Shown here in pieces: positions 1 to 6,961 of a stretch of DNA of 33,893 nt. The notes under the pieces are model-generated. The model saw only the letters and a list, made by a program, of their open reading frames with translations. It was not told the origin of the DNA and did no database searches. How positions within the stretch are numbered: position 1 is the first letter of the stretch; each line of letters begins with the position of its first letter. Origin of the DNA: Deltaproteobacteria bacterium (GTDB lineage: Bacteria > Myxococcota_A > Polyangia > JAAYKL01); the NCBI GenBank assembly GCA_029565915.1, contig JAKQNG010000243.1:1-33893 (forward strand), in the 5' to 3' direction. A program made the translations under genes and the position numbers.

Positions 1-133
1 CGGTGTCGGTATCCGTGTCGATGTCCGTGTCGGTATCATCGGATTCATTTTCCCCATCGCTTCCGCTGCAGGCAGCGATCAGCAGGAAAACACCACAGAT
101 GAGGGCAAATGGAAGCAACATCCGTTCTGTCAT
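1..133 (-). CDS. Asp/Thr-rich lipoprotein, 5' end only
   Basis: This is the first ~44 codons of a gene that runs off the left edge. The product begins with a charged N-terminus, a hydrophobic stretch and a lipobox (LLIAAC, Cys at about residue 22), so it should be lipidated by Lgt and anchored in a membrane. Straight after the Cys comes a Gly/Ser/Glu segment and then the start of an Asp-Thr-Asp-Thr tract. ATG at 133 is preferred over the in-frame ATG at 139, because AAGGA upstream lies about 7 bases from the former and almost touches the latter. The linker style matches the lipoprotein gene at 15264-16664. What lies beyond the linker, and hence the function, cannot be seen. Confidence 0.75.
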   Translation of the reverse strand, partial: MTERMLLPFALICGVFLLIAACSGSDGENESDDTDTDIDTDTDT

Positions 134-424
134 TTTCATATCCTTTGTTCTGCCACGTCTTTGCGCGGTCAGTGGGTTGAGTGGGACATCATTCCCGTTT
201 GTGTCAGCAGGGTCGGACAAGAGCCCGTCGCTCCGCAGAGATCATCACCGGTTCTGTCTGCTCGTCTGAGTTCTGTCGTCTTGCATATCGTTGTACTACT
301 AATTGAAGAAAAGGGCAGAAGTATTACGCAAGGTAGAGGCGGGAATCCGCAATTGGAAACGGTAAATTGAGAATCCGCGACGACGGGAATCCAACCCCTT
401 CCGTCCAGCACCGGGTTGTGCGGG
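134..424. other. intergenic region, no gene seen
   Basis: This stretch of about 290 bases lies between the end of rsmI and the start of the edge lipoprotein gene, both on the minus strand. It should hold the lipoprotein promoter, but I found no convincing pair of -35 and -10 boxes. A short GCGG/CCGC hairpin with a 4-base loop sits at 339-350. The motif GGGAATCC occurs near 341 and again near 385. No reading frame here has a ribosome-binding site or a recognisable product. I saw no tRNA and no clear terminator. Confidence 0.5.
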
Positions 425-1264
425 TCAGCGTTGCCTGGCGATGAGCGAGACGGTCAGATCGTAAATTTTCTTTTTAGACAGACCAAGGGCGCCAGAAAGG
501 GACGCGGCGATATCCTTTGCACTGGCGCCGTTCGCCAACCGATCGGCAATCAGCAACCCCAGCGCCTCGTCGCTGAGGCATTCGGCCGACGCAGTCTCTT
601 TTCCCTCGATGAGGATGGTGATCTCACCCTTCGGTTCCACTGCGAAATGGGCCAGCAGATCGCGCAGGTCGCCCCGGCGCACTTCCTCATGCACCTTGGT
701 CAGCTCCCGGGCCACCACCGCACGGCGGCTGCCACACGCAGCGAGCAGATCGGAGAGGGTGTCCCGCAGGCGATGGGGCGATTCGTAGATGACGCAGCAG
801 GCCGGGTCTTGCGCGATGCCGGAGAGTCGTCGCTCCCGCTCCTTTCCCGAACGGGGCAGAAATCCGAAAAACCGGATGCCGTCGCCCTTCAGGGCCGCCA
901 CGGACACCGCACTGCACAGGGCCGACGGGCCGGGAATGGGGCAGACGGCGATTTGCGCGTCGTGGGCGGCGTCCACAATCTGGACCCCCGGATCGGAGAT
1001 GGCAGGAGTGCCCGCATCGGACACGACGGCCACATCCCGTCCGGCGTGCAGGTGTTCGAGAATAACGGGAACGACCCGGTCCGCGTTCTGTTCCCGCAGG
1101 CTGATGCAGGGCGTGTTGATGGAAAACCGATCGAGCAGGCGACGGGTGACCCGGGTGTCCTCGGCGGCGATGAGGGCTGCCCGCTTCAGGGTCTCGATGG
1201 CGCGCATCGTGATGTCGTCCAGGTTTCCGATGGGGGTGGCCACCACGAAGAGGGTGCCGGTCAC
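425..1264 (-). CDS. rsmI: 16S rRNA (cytidine-1402-2'-O)-methyltransferase RsmI
   Basis: RsmI uses S-adenosylmethionine to 2'-O-methylate C1402 in the decoding centre of 16S rRNA and is cytoplasmic. The 279-residue length is usual for the family. The N-terminus carries the hallmark ATPIGNLDDIT at residues 9-19, then AEDTR at about 35-39 and DAGTPAISDPG near residue 85, all of the tetrapyrrole-methylase fold that binds the methyl donor. The start is GTG at 1264, whose GTGA overlaps the TGA stop of the sigma factor gene upstream, so translation is probably coupled to it. Pairing of rsmI with a heat-shock-type sigma gene has no obvious functional reason and may only reflect shared transcription. 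Confidence 0.95.
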   Translation of the reverse strand: MTGTLFVVATPIGNLDDITMRAIETLKRAALIAAEDTRVTRRLLDRFSINTPCISLREQNADRVVPVILEHLHAGRDVAVVSDAGTPAISDPGVQIVDAAHDAQIAVCPIPGPSALCSAVSVAALKGDGIRFFGFLPRSGKERERRLSGIAQDPACCVIYESPHRLRDTLSDLLAACGSRRAVVARELTKVHEEVRRGDLRDLLAHFAVEPKGEITILIEGKETASAECLSDEALGLLIADRLANGASAKDIAASLSGALGLSKKKIYDLTVSLIARQR

Positions 1265-2205
1265 GCGTCCATCCCGTCGTCGAAGTGCCCGTCCATCTCC
1301 TTTGTGAGGAACGAACGGAGATCCGCGAGGACGCGTTTTTCGATCTGCCGGATGCGCTCGCGGCTGACGGCGAACTCATCGCCGATTTCCTGCAGCGTGC
1401 GGGGATTGTCGCTGATCAGTCGCTGGTGGAAGACGACCGCTTCCTTGCCTGTCAGGGTGGCACCGAATTTTTCCAGATGGAAGCGCAGGTCGTCGGTGAA
1501 CATGGCGTTCTGCAGCGAGTCATCCGGCGTGTCGCCTGCGGCGGGCAGCAGCTCGCCCCGGGTCACGGTGCGGCCCGTGGTGTCGCCCACCTCCATGTCC
1601 AGGGACAGATCATCCTGGGCCATCCGGCGCTCCATCTCCGTGATTTCCTTTGTTTTCACGTGAAGGTTGCCGGCCAGCACCTCGGTGGTCGGCTCGATGC
1701 CCAGCGCCAGCAGCCGCTGACGTTCCTTGTTCAGGTTGAAGAAGAGCTTCCGCTGGGCCTGGGTGGTGCCGATCTTGACCAGCCGCCAGTTGCTCAGCAC
1801 AAACCGCAGGATGTAGGCGCGAATCCACCAGGCTGCATAGGAGGAGAGCTTGACACCCTGCGCGGGATCGAATTTCTTCACCGCGTGCATGAGGCCCACG
1901 TTGCCCTCCTGGATCAGGTCCATGATGTTCCGGTAGGCCCGGCGGTATTCGAAGGCGATTTTCACGACGAGCCGCAGGTTGGAAGTGACCAGGGTGGCCG
2001 CCGCGGTGGGGTCGCCGCTGGTGCGGAACTGCTCGGCCAGTTGTTTTTCCTCATCGGGATCCAGCAGGGGGTACTGCTTGATTTCACTGAGGAATGCATC
2101 CAGCGGATCAAAGCTGACCGTATCCCGGTATTTCTGCAGGGGCCGGTTGACTCCGGATTCCTCCGGTTCAAGGACGTCTGCTTCCGGTTTTGATTTTTTC
2201 ACCAT
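1261..2205 (-). CDS. rpoH: RNA polymerase sigma factor, RpoH (sigma-32) type
   Basis: This is a 314-residue alternative sigma factor that would direct core RNA polymerase to a specific promoter class, in the RpoH family chiefly heat-shock and envelope-stress genes. Region 1.2/2.1 covers about residues 33-75. Regions 2.2-2.4 cover about 76-145 (LIQEGNVGLMHAVKKFDP, then YAAWWIRAYI). The RpoH box QRKLFFNL is at 151-158. Region 4 ends with a helix-turn-helix (LQEIGDEFAVSRERIRQIE, about 271-289). Members in this group often occur in several copies with developmental roles, so a strict heat-shock role is not certain. The ATG at 2205 has only a weak ribosome-binding site; the frame continues upstream without a better start. 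It overlaps rsmI by four bases. Confidence 0.93.
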   Translation of the reverse strand: MVKKSKPEADVLEPEESGVNRPLQKYRDTVSFDPLDAFLSEIKQYPLLDPDEEKQLAEQFRTSGDPTAAATLVTSNLRLVVKIAFEYRRAYRNIMDLIQEGNVGLMHAVKKFDPAQGVKLSSYAAWWIRAYILRFVLSNWRLVKIGTTQAQRKLFFNLNKERQRLLALGIEPTTEVLAGNLHVKTKEITEMERRMAQDDLSLDMEVGDTTGRTVTRGELLPAAGDTPDDSLQNAMFTDDLRFHLEKFGATLTGKEAVVFHQRLISDNPRTLQEIGDEFAVSRERIRQIEKRVLADLRSFLTKEMDGHFDDGMDA

Positions 2206-2244
2206 TCCATGTACAACCTGACCGCGCCGGTACGGCACCGACGC

Positions 2245-2273
2245 AACATAACGGTTATTCCGTTTTCCGTCAA
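2245..2273 (-). promoter_or_regulatory. candidate promoter of the rpoH-rsmI operon
   Basis: Read on the minus strand, TTGACG (2268-2273) is followed after 17 bases by TATGTT (2245-2250), giving a start site near 2238 and a leader of roughly 33 bases. The spacer and -10 region contain an odd-centred palindrome, ATAAC-G-GTTAT (2248-2258), which could be an operator. This is pattern recognition only. Confidence 0.45.
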
Positions 2274-2301
2274 AAAGTTCAATGCAACGGTCAGGAATCC
2301 A

Positions 2302-3564
2302 ATGATGCGAAAATCTCATGGCCCAGCGGCCCGGCTGACCGTGGAATCCCTGGCTCCCGGCGGTGACGGCGTGGGCATCCTGGACGGGCGGATGTGCTTC
2401 GTGGCCCTGGGTGTACCCGGAGATACGCTGGAAGTGCGCATCACCCGCGACGCCGGTCGGCATCTCTTCGCCCGGATCGCGCGCATCATCGATCCGGGTC
2501 CCGGCCGCCGGCCACCGCCCTGTCCCCTGTTTCCGGGGTGCGGCGGCTGCGCGCTGCTGCACGTGGACGAGGCAATCCAGGGAACGGAAAAGCAGCGCCA
2601 GCTCATGCGACAGTTCGGCATGGCGGAAGTGCCCTTCGTGCAGGACGGACCGGCCCTCGGCTACCGGCGGCTCGCACGGCTGCACAGCCTGCCGGTCAAA
2701 GGAGGTGCCGTGTGCGGCTTTCACGAGCGTCACACGAACCGCGTTGTCGACGTCCGTCAGTGTCCGGTGCTGGAACCCGCCCTCTCTGCGGTCCTCCTGC
2801 CCCTGCGGGACCGGTTGCTCCCGCACCTGAAGGAGCCGGCGGAGATCGCCATCGTCCACGGCACGTCGGGCATCGCGGTGCGCGTGTCCGCCCAGAGGGC
2901 CCTGCCCACGGCGTTCTACCGGGCCGCGGAAGCGCTGGTGCCCTCCCTGCTCTCCGGTGCCGTGGTGGAGGTGGACGGGGTGACCACCACCGTGGCCGGC
3001 GCTGACGGCATCGACGCGGAAGGAGGGGACGGACAATCCATCCGCATGCCCGTGGGCACCTTCGGCCAGGCGAACGCTGCGGTGAACCGCCGGATCGCCG
3101 CCACCGTGAACGAAATTGTCCGATCACTGGCCCATCGCCGCCACTGCGTGGAGTACTTTTCCGGGGCGGGCAACTTCACCGTGGCCCTGGCTTCTCTCTG
3201 TGAGCGGATGGACGCGGTGGAGGCAGACAAGGATGCCTGCCGGATGGCCCTGGAAAACCTCCGCGACCGGGGACTGCACCACGTGACAGTGCACGGGGCG
3301 GATGCCGTCGACGCCGGGGTGCGATTCACCGGTGAGACCGATCTGGTGGTTCTCGATCCGCCCCGCACCGGGGCCCCGGAGCTCTGCCGGTTTCTGCAGA
3401 ATACATCGATCGAAGCCATCATCTATATCTCGTGCAATCCGGCCACGCTGAAACGGGATGCGGATATCCTGCACGACGGTGGATGGCGGATGGCGCGGCT
3501 TTCCGGCTTTGACATGTTTCCCCAGACCGGACACGTGGAAGCGGTGGCCCTGCTGACGCGCTGA
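2302..3564 (+). CDS. class I SAM-dependent RNA uracil-5-methyltransferase, TrmA/RlmD family
   Basis: Members transfer a methyl group from S-adenosylmethionine to C5 of uridine in 23S rRNA or tRNA. The 420-residue product starts with a TRAM-like domain (about 10-65). Cys74, Cys80 and Cys83 (C-x5-C-x2-C), with Cys154, fit the 4Fe-4S cluster of RlmD/RumA-type enzymes. The C-terminal half is a Rossmann methyltransferase: YFSGAGNFTVAL binds the cofactor, LDPPRTGA is motif IV, ISCNPATLKRD holds the nucleophilic Cys, and a late HVE supplies the general base. ATG at 2302 (or 2305) is chosen because AGGA sits 5-8 bases upstream; an ATG at 2209 would run into the divergent sigma gene. RlmD, RlmC and TrmA specificity cannot be separated from sequence alone. 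Confidence 0.92.
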   Translation: MMRKSHGPAARLTVESLAPGGDGVGILDGRMCFVALGVPGDTLEVRITRDAGRHLFARIARIIDPGPGRRPPPCPLFPGCGGCALLHVDEAIQGTEKQRQLMRQFGMAEVPFVQDGPALGYRRLARLHSLPVKGGAVCGFHERHTNRVVDVRQCPVLEPALSAVLLPLRDRLLPHLKEPAEIAIVHGTSGIAVRVSAQRALPTAFYRAAEALVPSLLSGAVVEVDGVTTTVAGADGIDAEGGDGQSIRMPVGTFGQANAAVNRRIAATVNEIVRSLAHRRHCVEYFSGAGNFTVALASLCERMDAVEADKDACRMALENLRDRGLHHVTVHGADAVDAGVRFTGETDLVVLDPPRTGAPELCRFLQNTSIEAIIYISCNPATLKRDADILHDGGWRMARLSGFDMFPQTGHVEAVALLTR

Positions 3565-3676
3565 TCAACACCCGTCGATGCTGTTTTCCCCATGGCCGCA
3601 ATGCGGTTCCGGCGCTATACTGCCTCTTTCAGTAAACAGGGCCGCCGCGCGGGGAAGTGCGGAAACGGGAGGCGAG

Positions 3677-5722
3677 ATGACCGGAACGATTCTACTGGTG
3701 GATGGCACTGCCCCCTATCGCCGCGTCGTGGCCACCCGCCTGCAGGAACACGGGTTCGAGGTGGTGGAGGCGGAAACCGCCGCGGCCGCGGCCGCATCCC
3801 TGCGGAGCTGCGCCTTCGACCTCGTCGTCGTGGACAACCTGCTGGAAGACGGCGACGGCAGCTCCCTGCTGCTGCAGTTTGCCTCCGAATCCCGCAAATC
3901 CATTCTGGTGGTGGAGCCGTCCTTTGCCATCAGCGCGCCCGATGTCTTTTGTGCGGAACGCAAAATTGCCAGGCTGTGCCGGGGTCCCATGCCGCCCTCC
4001 GCCCTGGTGGACGTGGCCCTCGAAGTGCTCGGCGCCGGCCCGCCCGCCGTGTTGCCGGCCCGGTGTGTCTCGTCAGCGCTGCCCGAACCGGCCGCCCGGT
4101 CCGGATCGTCCGTGCCGCCCTCGATTGGTGAAATCCGTCGGGCCTACGGACGGAATCTGCCGGTCGAACTGGCCGCCATCCGCGCCGCGGTGGAGTCCGC
4201 CCGGAACGCCGGCATGGAGGAAGACTGCGACGACCGGGCGCGGGACGTGGAGCGCCGATCCCACACGATTTACGGCACGGCCGGCACCGTGGGATTTCCG
4301 CGGACCGCCGAATACGCAAGGCAGATCAACGCGCTGGCCAAAACCCTGCACAGCCCCGTGAGGTTTGACGCGCCGGAATGGGCCCGGCTCCTGGCCCTGA
4401 TCACCTCCGCCGAGTCCGTCAGCGAAACGACCACCCTGACGCCGTCGGATCCCCTCGACGGCACCAGCCTGGCGTACATCCTGTTTGTGAATTTCTCGCC
4501 GATGGCCCCCGAGGAAACCAGAGAGCTGGCGCGGGTGAGTTTTGTGCGCACCATCGTTGCGTCGTCCAGGGACGAAGCCCTGCTCAAGGCCTCCGGCACG
4601 GCCCTCCACGGCGTGGTCATCAGCCTCGACGGCACCGACGGGGATGCGCCCTTCGAGCTGGCCGCCGAGCTGCGGGGACTGGAAGGGCAAGGGGATCTGG
4701 GGGTGGCGTTCATGTCGCAGGACAGCTCGGTGAAGAACCGGGTTGCCGCTGCCTCCGCGGGTGCGACCAAGTTCCTGCGGCGACCCGTGGATGCGACGGA
4801 GTACGGCGAGATGGCCCGATCCTTCTACCTGGCGAGGCAGCGCCGGGCTCCGCGGGTTCTCATCGTGGACGACGACAACCTCTTCCGCGCCCACATGACC
4901 GCGATGCTGACCGCGGAAGGAATGGAGGTCACCGGCATCGAACGCCCGGACGAGGTGCTCGAACGGCTCGACTCCCTGCGGCCGGACCTCATGCTGCTCG
5001 ACGTGCAGATGCCCGACATCAGTGGCTGGGATGTCTGCCGGATGGTCCGCCAGGTACCGCGGTGGCAGCACCTGCCTATCCTGTTTCTGACGGCGGCCTC
5101 AACCCCGGAGGCGCGCATCGCATGCTTCGCATCCGGCGGCGACGACTACATTCAGAAGCCGTGCATCAAGGAAGAACTGACCGCGCGCATCGGCCTGCGG
5201 CTGGAGCGGATCCGCCTGTTCAACGAGCGGGCGGACCGGGATCTGCTCACCTCCCTGTTCAACCGGCGAGCGTTCCTCGACCAGTTCCAGCTCCGGATGG
5301 CGGACAGCCGGCGGTATGCCAGACCCCTGTCCCTGTGCATTCTTGACCTCGATCACTTCAAGTTCATCAATGACACCTTCGGCCACCTGGCGGGGGATCG
5401 GGTGCTGACGGCCATGGGGCGCCTGCTGGCCACCCGGTTCCGGGAGGTGGACATCCGCTGTCGCTGGGGCGGCGAGGAGTTTGCCGTGGCGTTTTACGGC
5501 GAGGAGGCGTCGACGGCGAAGATGATCATGGGCCGCGTGCTGAGCTGCTTCCGCGAGCTGACCTTCAAAGGGGACCGGGGTAACGAGTTCCACGTGACGT
5601 TTTCGGCAGGCATCGCCTGTCATCCGGCGGACGGGCAGGACTTTGAAAACCTTTATCGCGCCGCGGACCGGCGCCTGTACAAGGCCAAGGATCTGGGGCG
5701 CAACCAGATCATCAGCACCTGA
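3677..5722 (+). CDS. multidomain response regulator / diguanylate cyclase (REC-Hpt-REC-REC-GGDEF)
   Basis: This 681-residue protein probably makes cyclic di-GMP under phosphorelay control. A first receiver domain (1-118) has Asp53 but lacks the usual KP end motif. An Hpt-like helical segment (about 150-225) contains His196 in HTIYGTAGTVGF. A degenerate receiver (265-385) lacks clear acidic residues. A complete receiver (392-510) has VDDD at 397-400, phospho-acceptor Asp442, Thr472 and Lys494-Pro. The GGDEF domain (about 515-681) has an intact GGEEF signature (598-602) and an RxxD inhibitory site (589-592), exactly five residues upstream as in PleD. The ATG at 3677 follows GGGAGG closely. The cognate histidine kinase is not in this window. 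Confidence 0.93.
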   Translation: MTGTILLVDGTAPYRRVVATRLQEHGFEVVEAETAAAAAASLRSCAFDLVVVDNLLEDGDGSSLLLQFASESRKSILVVEPSFAISAPDVFCAERKIARLCRGPMPPSALVDVALEVLGAGPPAVLPARCVSSALPEPAARSGSSVPPSIGEIRRAYGRNLPVELAAIRAAVESARNAGMEEDCDDRARDVERRSHTIYGTAGTVGFPRTAEYARQINALAKTLHSPVRFDAPEWARLLALITSAESVSETTTLTPSDPLDGTSLAYILFVNFSPMAPEETRELARVSFVRTIVASSRDEALLKASGTALHGVVISLDGTDGDAPFELAAELRGLEGQGDLGVAFMSQDSSVKNRVAAASAGATKFLRRPVDATEYGEMARSFYLARQRRAPRVLIVDDDNLFRAHMTAMLTAEGMEVTGIERPDEVLERLDSLRPDLMLLDVQMPDISGWDVCRMVRQVPRWQHLPILFLTAASTPEARIACFASGGDDYIQKPCIKEELTARIGLRLERIRLFNERADRDLLTSLFNRRAFLDQFQLRMADSRRYARPLSLCILDLDHFKFINDTFGHLAGDRVLTAMGRLLATRFREVDIRCRWGGEEFAVAFYGEEASTAKMIMGRVLSCFRELTFKGDRGNEFHVTFSAGIACHPADGQDFENLYRAADRRLYKAKDLGRNQIIST

Positions 5723-5729
5723 CAGTCTC

Positions 5730-5933
5730 ATGGAAGTGCCCTGGAACCGGGTGTTTGAACAGCAGCGCAGGGCATTCGGTTTCTGCTTCACCTGCGAGGA
5801 CTGCCGCTATTTCTGTCCGGCCGACGAAACCTGCCTCCACGGGTATCCGGTGCTCGTCCATCGCGCCGCGCGGTACGACGCATCGCCGCCGCCCGGCAGC
5901 ATCCTCTTCTGCAAGGAATTCGAACTCGGATAG
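5730..5933 (+). CDS. small Cys-rich protein, probable metal binder
   Basis: This 67-residue protein starts 7 bases after the stop of the diguanylate cyclase gene and is likely cotranscribed. It has six Cys: 19, 22, 25 and 29 (CFTCEDCRYFC), then 35 in the CLHGYP context, and 61 in FCKEFEL near the C-terminus. The spacing suggests a zinc-ribbon-like or Fe-S fold. The pattern FCFTCEDC...C-x-HGYP...FCK-x-FEL looks like a conserved small family from deltaproteobacteria, but I cannot give it a name or function. No signal peptide is present, so it is probably cytoplasmic. The reading frame is short, and the case for it rests on the Cys pattern and the tight spacing. Confidence 0.75.
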   Translation: MEVPWNRVFEQQRRAFGFCFTCEDCRYFCPADETCLHGYPVLVHRAARYDASPPPGSILFCKEFELG

Positions 5934-5954
5934 AGGTTCGACCCCAATCGCCTG

Positions 5955-5983
5955 TTTTCATGCGGTCGTTCCGGCCGTAAAAT
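5955..5983 (+). promoter_or_regulatory. candidate promoter giving a leaderless mRNA for the gene at 5990
   Basis: TTTTCA (5955-5960), a 17-base spacer and TAAAAT (5978-5983) form a sigma-70-like promoter. Only six bases separate the -10 box from the ATG at 5990, so the transcript should begin at or next to the start codon. No Shine-Dalgarno sequence precedes that ATG, which agrees with leaderless translation. Confidence 0.45.
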
Positions 5984-5989
5984 CAACGC

Positions 5990-6571
5990 ATGCGCCTCAC
6001 CTTCGCTGTGCTGTTTCCGGTTGTCCTGTTCGCCCTGTCCTGTGCGCCGCCGGTGCCGGACGATCCATCCGGTGCGCCCTTTGCCGGCAGTGTGAAGGCA
6101 CCCGCGCCCGCCCCGGATCGGCCAATTGAAAAAAGAAATCCGCCACCCCGCGCCCCGGCGGAGGCGGTGCGTCCCCCGGATGTTCCGGTTGCGGTCAACG
6201 AGCCGATGTCGTCCCTGTCGGCCGCGGAACAGCGGAAGAACCGCTGGCTCCACGAGCCGTTCCGCTGCCGTGCCATCTCCACGGTGCGGATGCGCCCCTG
6301 CCGGTTCGAGCAGACGAAGGAGGGTATTTCCCTTTCGTTCATGGGCGACATCCGCTGCGCGGACGTGCGGTTTGACGACAACGGTGACCCGGCGGAGCTG
6401 CTGGACTGCCGGTGCAACTGGTTGCGCATTCCCTCGGACAACCGGCTGACGAAGGCGAAGAACCAGAACATCTGGTCGGGCAGTCACGCAGGCTGGTGGT
6501 GGAAGAGCGACGGGGAACCTTACTGCTGCCCGGGCATGTGGATCGAAGGACCGGCGGATTCAGACGACTGA
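5990..6571 (+). CDS. putative lipoprotein of unknown function
   Basis: The 193-residue product has a short positive N-terminus, a hydrophobic core and ALSC with Cys18, so a lipoprotein signal is likely although the box is not ideal. A Pro/Ala-rich linker (about 19-65) follows, then a compact domain from about residue 70 to the end. That domain contains several Cys (for example CRCNW and CCPG) and a Trp-rich patch (GWWWKSD). The Cys pairs suggest disulfides in the periplasm. I do not recognise a family. No ribosome-binding site is visible, and the promoter just upstream suggests a leaderless message. It stands alone between the Cys-rich miniprotein and the gene at 6686. Confidence 0.8.
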   Translation: MRLTFAVLFPVVLFALSCAPPVPDDPSGAPFAGSVKAPAPAPDRPIEKRNPPPRAPAEAVRPPDVPVAVNEPMSSLSAAEQRKNRWLHEPFRCRAISTVRMRPCRFEQTKEGISLSFMGDIRCADVRFDDNGDPAELLDCRCNWLRIPSDNRLTKAKNQNIWSGSHAGWWWKSDGEPYCCPGMWIEGPADSDD

Positions 6572-6634
6572 CGAATACCTTCAATGAGTGAGGAGCGCTT
6601 CCCGGGCGTCATCCACCCCTGATTCGCCGAAAAT

Positions 6635-6664
6635 TTGCGTCGCCGACGGTGCTTTCATTACAAC
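6635..6664 (+). promoter_or_regulatory. weak candidate promoter for the gene at 6686
   Basis: TTGCGT (6635-6640) and TACAAC (6659-6664) are separated by 18 bases, about 20 bases before the start codon at 6686. The match to consensus is moderate. Confidence 0.3.
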
Positions 6665-6685
6665 AGGAAGTACAGGAGGCACCCC

Positions 6686-6949
6686 ATGACAAAAATGGAT
6701 TCCGTCCGTCAGCTCCGGTCCCATCTCTCCAGGTTGTTTGACAGCCGCCACAGGGGCACGCTGAACGTGGACTACGCAAAAGGCCAGGGCTACATCGACG
6801 GCTACATGCAGGCGATGAGCGACCTGGGCGTGGTCACCGACCGGGAACTCCTGCAGATTGTTGCGGAGGAGCGCACCCTTGCGGCCCGGCAGGCGGAGGG
6901 CCAGGGTCTGCGGATCTCGAACCCCGTACCGGTCTCCCATTTCGCCTGA
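6686..6949 (+). CDS. small conserved-looking protein of unknown function
   Basis: This is an 87-residue, probably cytoplasmic protein with no signal peptide or membrane segment. The start is well supported by a perfect AGGAGG at 6674-6679, six bases before the ATG. The sequence appears mostly helical, with an Arg-rich N-terminal part (RQLRSHLSRLFDSRHRG) and a central segment, GQGYIDGYMQAMSDLGVV, that looks like a conserved core. I recognise no domain. It ends 12 bases from the stop of the convergent repair operon, with no terminator visible between them. Confidence 0.75.
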   Translation: MTKMDSVRQLRSHLSRLFDSRHRGTLNVDYAKGQGYIDGYMQAMSDLGVVTDRELLQIVAEERTLAARQAEGQGLRISNPVPVSHFA

Positions 6950-6961
6950 ACGAAGAGCCTG

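Noticed and set aside
366-410. tRNA-like T-arm on the minus strand
   Set aside because: The loop would read TTGGATT instead of TTCRANN, the stem has mismatches and no acceptor or anticodon arm could be fitted.
416-1663. Long open frame on the plus strand opposite rsmI and rpoH
   Set aside because: The high GC content leaves few stops in the antisense frames. The translation is low in complexity, lacks known motifs and faces two well-supported genes.
2206-3036. N-terminal extension of the sigma factor frame upstream of 2205
   Set aside because: The added part matches nothing in sigma factors and is antisense to the RNA methyltransferase gene.
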